Shown here piece by piece: positions 60,728 through 64,000 of a DNA stretch of 64,000 nucleotides. The DNA comes from JANPLG01 sp964609085 (lineage in GTDB: Bacteria > Armatimonadota > SYMT01). A model generated the notes under the pieces. It was not told where the DNA came from. It worked only from the letters and a program-made list of their open reading frames with translations, and searched no databases. The position numbers were made by a program, and so were the translations under genes. Where the stretch lies: contig CAZSRZ010000006.1 in NCBI GenBank assembly GCA_964609085.1, positions 17,862 to 81,861 of the forward strand, written 5' to 3'. Position 1 is the first letter of the stretch. Each line of letters begins with the position of its first letter.

Positions 60728-62236
60728 ATGGCAGGAAGTCCGCAGGTAGTGACCGCCGCTGAGCTGGATCTCAGTCCGGGTCTGGCCAACGTTCTGCCGC
60801 GCGCGGCCGCCGAGCAGCTTCAGTGCGTGCCGATTGAAGAATCCATCGACACGGTCACGGTGGCGATGCTGGAGCCGGGCGACGTCTACAGCATTGATGA
60901 GATTCAGCGCCTCACGAGCAAGCGAGTCCGCCCGGTCGGAATCTCGCACGCCGATCTGCGAGCGGTGATCACCAAGGTGTACGCCGGCGGCGCGGGCTCG
61001 ATGGGCGAGGCGGAGTTGTATGGCGACTCCACCGCCAAGAGCAACGTGGTGAATCTGGGCGGCCTCAGCACCAGCGCCGATGCGCCGACGGTGCTGCTGC
61101 TGAACGAAGTGCTGCAACAAGCGATCCACCAGCGAGCCAGCGACATCCACATCGAGCCCTACGAGACCCAGTGCCTCGTTCGCTTCCGGGTCGACGGCGT
61201 GCTGTACGATTCGATGCCCCTCACGGCCGATCAGCATATCCCCCTACTCTCCCGGATCAAGATCCTGGCCAACATCGATATCGCCGAACACCGGCTGCCC
61301 ATGGACGGCCGGTTCACCATCCAGGTGTTGGGCAAGCGCTGGGACGTGCGCGTCTCCACCGTCCCCACGCAGTTCGGCGAGAAGGCCGTGCTCCGCATGC
61401 TGCCCAAGGATTCCACGACGCTGAGTCTGGAAGAACTCGGGATGCTGGAGCGCGAACGGCGGCTGTTCGAGTCGATCATCGCCAAACCGTACGGGATGCT
61501 CCTCGTGACAGGCCCCACCGGCTCCGGAAAGACGACCACCCTGTATACGGCCCTCCGGGCGATGGACACCGTCGGGCGCAACGTCATCACCATTGAGGAT
61601 CCCGTCGAGTACGAGTTGCCCCGCGTCACGCAGATCCAGGTCCACCACAAGATCGGCTTGACGTTTGCCGCCGCGCTTCGCGCCGTGCTCAGGCAGGATC
61701 CGGACGTGGTGATGGTCGGAGAGATCCGCGACATCGAGACGCTGGGGATGGCGGTGCAGGCTGCGCTCACCGGGCACTTCGTCTTCAGCACCCTGCACTG
61801 CAACGACAGCGTCAGCGCCGCCCCCCGCGCCACGGATATGGGATTGGAGCCGTTCCTGTTCACCTCGGCCGTGGTCGGGGTCGTGGCACAGCGCCTGGTC
61901 CGAAAGATCTGTCCGCTCTGCCGGGTTCCGGAGCCGCTCCCGCCGACCCTGCGACAACGATTGAACATCCAGGACGCCAACGCCTCGATGTTCCGCGGCA
62001 AGGGGTGCAAGGATTGTCGCCACACCGGATACCGGGGTCGATTGGGCGTCTATGAGCTGTTGGCGATGAACGACGCGGTGCGCGCGGCCATCCAGGAACG
62101 GAAGAGCGCCTCCGAGATTCGCCGTGTGGCAGTACAGACCGGTATGATCGCTCTGCGCGAAGACGCGCTGCGCAAGGTGCTTTCCGGAGTGACGACCCTG
62201 GAAGAGGTCCTCCGGGCGGTGTATCTCGAGGCGTAG
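60728..62236 (+). CDS. Type II secretion / type IV pilus assembly ATPase (GspE/PilB family)
   Basis: A 502-residue cytoplasmic ATPase. The N-terminal part is a shortened MshEN-like region. The motor domain has RASDIHIEPYE, RVDGVL, Walker A GPTGSGKT at 262-269, the Asp box EDPVEYELP, Walker B LRQDPDVVMVGEIRD, the His box TGHFVFSTLHCND, and a CxxC pair (CPLCR...CKDCRHTGYRGR). GAGGAGAG precedes the ATG. It could power export of the prepilin-type proteins at 9977 and 10962. No pilC, pilT or secretin gene is adjacent. Confidence 0.93.
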   Translation: MAGSPQVVTAAELDLSPGLANVLPRAAAEQLQCVPIEESIDTVTVAMLEPGDVYSIDEIQRLTSKRVRPVGISHADLRAVITKVYAGGAGSMGEAELYGDSTAKSNVVNLGGLSTSADAPTVLLLNEVLQQAIHQRASDIHIEPYETQCLVRFRVDGVLYDSMPLTADQHIPLLSRIKILANIDIAEHRLPMDGRFTIQVLGKRWDVRVSTVPTQFGEKAVLRMLPKDSTTLSLEELGMLERERRLFESIIAKPYGMLLVTGPTGSGKTTTLYTALRAMDTVGRNVITIEDPVEYELPRVTQIQVHHKIGLTFAAALRAVLRQDPDVVMVGEIRDIETLGMAVQAALTGHFVFSTLHCNDSVSAAPRATDMGLEPFLFTSAVVGVVAQRLVRKICPLCRVPEPLPPTLRQRLNIQDANASMFRGKGCKDCRHTGYRGRLGVYELLAMNDAVRAAIQERKSASEIRRVAVQTGMIALREDALRKVLSGVTTLEEVLRAVYLEA

Positions 62237-62250
62237 GTTCGGGAGGCGAG

Positions 62251-63039
62251 ATGGACAGGCGGCGGCTCATCATCCTGGCGACGGCCCTGGTTGGCGCCCT
62301 CGGTTTCGGGGCGTCCCGTCGCGCCGGTGCCCAGGTCGGCGGCCGACCGGTCGACGAGTACCGGCTGCTGCCGGTGCGGATCCATCTCATACGGGCGGCA
62401 AAGACTCCGTCTCTGAACGCACGGATCGTCGCTGCGGACGCCCGCCGCATTCTTGGCAAGATCAACAAGGTCTGGGCGCAGGCTGGCATCCAGTTCTACG
62501 CCGAGTCTGTCCTCGCCGAGGAAGCAGAGGCTCAGGAACTGTACGAGGGACTTGGCGAGAACCGCTCCCTGGGGCACCTCCGACTGGTGCGGCCGAAGGC
62601 GTCCCGCACCGAGAAGACCTTCCATCTGTACTACATCCGGGAGATGGGGCCAAACGGCGTCTGCCTGGATGGGAGCCACGAGCTCCTCTTCGTCAAGGAC
62701 ACTGCTGCGCTGCGGCCGGTCCCCGGTGGCATCGATGAACCATTGCCTCGCGTGAGTGCGCATGAAATGGGGCACGCGCTCGGCCTGCCGCATCGGCAGG
62801 ATACGACGAACCTGATGGCGAGCGGCACCACGGGGACCTCGCTCAACGACGAGGAAATCCGGGTCGCTCGCGAAAAGGCCGAGAAACTCCGACTCGCCGT
62901 GTCACCGAACGAGGCGTTACGGGCTGCCGGTGAACTCAAGGCCGGCGAGCCCCGGGCCGACCTGCTCACAGTACTCGCGGGCCTTCCAGACGGCGAAGTG
63001 GCTCGCGCCGCCCGCGCGCTGCAATCCGCCCGCCCCTGA
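62251..63039 (+). CDS. Exported metzincin-type zinc protease
   Basis: A 262-residue protein with a twin-Arg-like hydrophobic N-terminus (MDRRRLIILATALVGALGFGA). The zinc motif HEMGHALGLPH (171-181) has the HExxHxxGxxH form, followed by a Met-turn (TTNLMASG, Met about 188), so it is a metzincin, closest in style to matrixin/reprolysin-like enzymes. It is 14 bases after the ATPase gene and may be exported by the same apparatus; that is inference. Confidence 0.85.
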   Translation: MDRRRLIILATALVGALGFGASRRAGAQVGGRPVDEYRLLPVRIHLIRAAKTPSLNARIVAADARRILGKINKVWAQAGIQFYAESVLAEEAEAQELYEGLGENRSLGHLRLVRPKASRTEKTFHLYYIREMGPNGVCLDGSHELLFVKDTAALRPVPGGIDEPLPRVSAHEMGHALGLPHRQDTTNLMASGTTGTSLNDEEIRVAREKAEKLRLAVSPNEALRAAGELKAGEPRADLLTVLAGLPDGEVARAARALQSARP

Positions 63040-63087
63040 CGCCGTCACCCCCACCGCCGCGGGGGACCGGGGTGGACGAAGCCTCGA

Positions 63088-63639
63088 TCAGGTAACACGC
63101 AGGTATATGTGGGCAAAATCGGTATTAGCTGGCAACTCGGATTCCCAGCACTCAGGGACCAGTTCCGACAGCGCCCGGACACACCGATCAAATCTCCGGG
63201 CTACGTCGACCGACTCGAAGAGACCATATTCGTTCAATTGAAGGCGAAAGAAATCTAGTATCACTCGCATTAATTCAAAATCGCCTGTACGATCATTAAG
63301 TATACTTGTCGATTCCAGACCGTTGGCTAACAACGAGCTGTGTCCGTACCACACCGGATCTACTCCGAGGAACTGCCAGGCCTTTGGTTGGTCAGTCAGC
63401 TCAACCACGGTACTCCAACCGATGACGTCGCACCGGACACCGAGGTGCAGCATGGCAGCGCGCAGTTTCACGCATACACTGATCGGCGCTTTTCCGTCAG
63501 CCTCAAGGTACTGACGCTGCAGCTCGGCCGTCGACGCCGGCAGAGGCAACCCGGGAGTCCAGCCTGCGTCCGCTCGATCGAGACCCCGGTACCGGTCATT
63601 AGCACCTGGTGACTCCCGCCTCAACACCAGGACGTTCAC
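63088..63639 (-). CDS. Hypothetical protein, possible immunity partner
   Basis: A 183-residue protein of no recognised family, acidic and helical (MRVILDFFRLQLNEYGLFESVDVARRFDRCVRALSELV). Its GTG start overlaps the stop of the upstream gene by four bases. Base composition around 63200-63320 is clearly more AT-rich than the neighbouring genes, a sign of transfer. The arrangement of a small gene ending in a His-rich segment followed by an acidic gene is common in toxin-immunity pairs. Confidence 0.55.
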   Translation of the reverse strand: MNVLVLRRESPGANDRYRGLDRADAGWTPGLPLPASTAELQRQYLEADGKAPISVCVKLRAAMLHLGVRCDVIGWSTVVELTDQPKAWQFLGVDPVWYGHSSLLANGLESTSILNDRTGDFELMRVILDFFRLQLNEYGLFESVDVARRFDRCVRALSELVPECWESELPANTDFAHIYLRVT

Positions 63640-63980
63640 TGCAGTCGAAACCCTGAAGGGACGGGAATGTGGAACCGCCGCTCGCCTACGTGGATGTGCG
63701 GAATGTCCCAGCCCGTCCCACGATGTCCGGTAAGGTCTCGGGGGGTCGCACTCACGGGGATTCCGTAAGCCTCGGCCAGCCAGAGGATCTCACGCAGCTC
63801 TTCTTCGGAGTGCAGCCACCTGTTCTTCTCGATGCTCTTCATCCATCCCATAAAGGTCCTCCCGTCCCGCGTGCCGCGTGACTCCGTCAGGTGGTCGGGG
63901 CCGGGTTCGTCAGCCATTGGTTTCGATGATGGGTTTGACTTCCGCCTTGTGCCCGAAGTCCCGAGGCACTCGGGATTCAC
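63636..63980 (-). CDS. Hypothetical protein, possible polymorphic-toxin tail (may extend beyond window)
   Basis: A 114-residue reading frame whose frame stays open to base 64000, so it may be the end of a longer protein; a standalone start at an ATG at 63917 is also possible but has no ribosome binding site. The C-terminal part reads WLAEAYGIPVSATPRDL, GHRGTG, then WDIPHIHVGERRFHIPVP, a His-rich end of the kind seen in nuclease-type toxin domains. It is followed by an overlapping acidic gene. The toxin call is tentative. Confidence 0.45.
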   Translation of the reverse strand: MNPECLGTSGTRRKSNPSSKPMADEPGPDHLTESRGTRDGRTFMGWMKSIEKNRWLHSEEELREILWLAEAYGIPVSATPRDLTGHRGTGWDIPHIHVGERRFHIPVPSGFRLQ

Positions 63981-64000
63981 CGACGACGTCCCGTCCCGGC

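Overview
The window is 64 kb of GC-rich bacterial chromosome, densely coded, with many GTG and TTG starts. Two proteins with the N-terminal signature FTLIELLVVIAIIAILAAIL followed by FPVxAQAR (9977-10675 and 10962-11873) are of the type I associate with Armatimonadota. A DUF1501 protein, a sulfatase, a metal-type pseudopilin ATPase and a planctomycete-like LE-x-R-x-x-P peptide fit the same broad part of the tree. The phylum is an inference from these signatures only.

Layout. 1-3985: a 2,163-bp tandem duplication carries two unknown exported proteins, next to a regulator built from two LuxR-type helix-turn-helix domains. 4281-15191: wall and general metabolism (L-Ala-D/L-Glu epimerase, D-Ala-D-Ala carboxypeptidase, nadC, Gfo/Idh/MocA oxidoreductase), two prepilin-like proteins, a sulfite-oxidase-like molybdoprotein and an exported amidohydrolase. 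15192-16004 is a repeat-rich intergenic stretch. 16005-22455: pyruvate phosphate dikinase, carbonic anhydrase, DEAD-box helicase, DUF1501 protein.

22462-39492 is the most striking block. It is an eleven-gene minus-strand operon followed upstream by a copper-type P1B ATPase. Both transcription units start at promoters whose -35/-10 spacer is filled by a CsoR-like palindrome. The operon encodes a small Cys-rich exported protein, a NosL-like protein, a Met/His-rich protein with a related C-terminal domain, a barrel-like protein, two CP..CCPxC proteins, a propeller, and a complete RND tripartite pump whose adaptor is fused to a YtkA-like domain and ends in a His-rich tail. I read it as a copper (or Cu/Ag) export and periplasmic handling system.

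39539-39770 holds three 83-bp tandem repeats. 39812-42292 is an HD-GYP signalling protein. 42621-45767 pairs a 31-residue peptide gene, with a good ribosome binding site, with a PqqD-like/M50 peptidase/HlyD fusion, a plausible peptide maturation and export pair. Then follow uridine kinase, a feoA-feoA-feoB iron operon with a recognisable promoter and a possible DtxR-type operator, and ppk beside a CYTH triphosphatase.

52339-63980: TIM-barrel hydrolase, a pseudo-M14/GH105 fusion, methyltransferase, zinc-ribbon protein, nuclease-like protein, lipase, sulfatase, GspE/PilB ATPase, metzincin protease, and at the right edge a lower-GC overlapping gene pair that may be a toxin tail and its immunity protein. 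No rRNA, tRNA, CRISPR array, transposase or phage gene was recognised.
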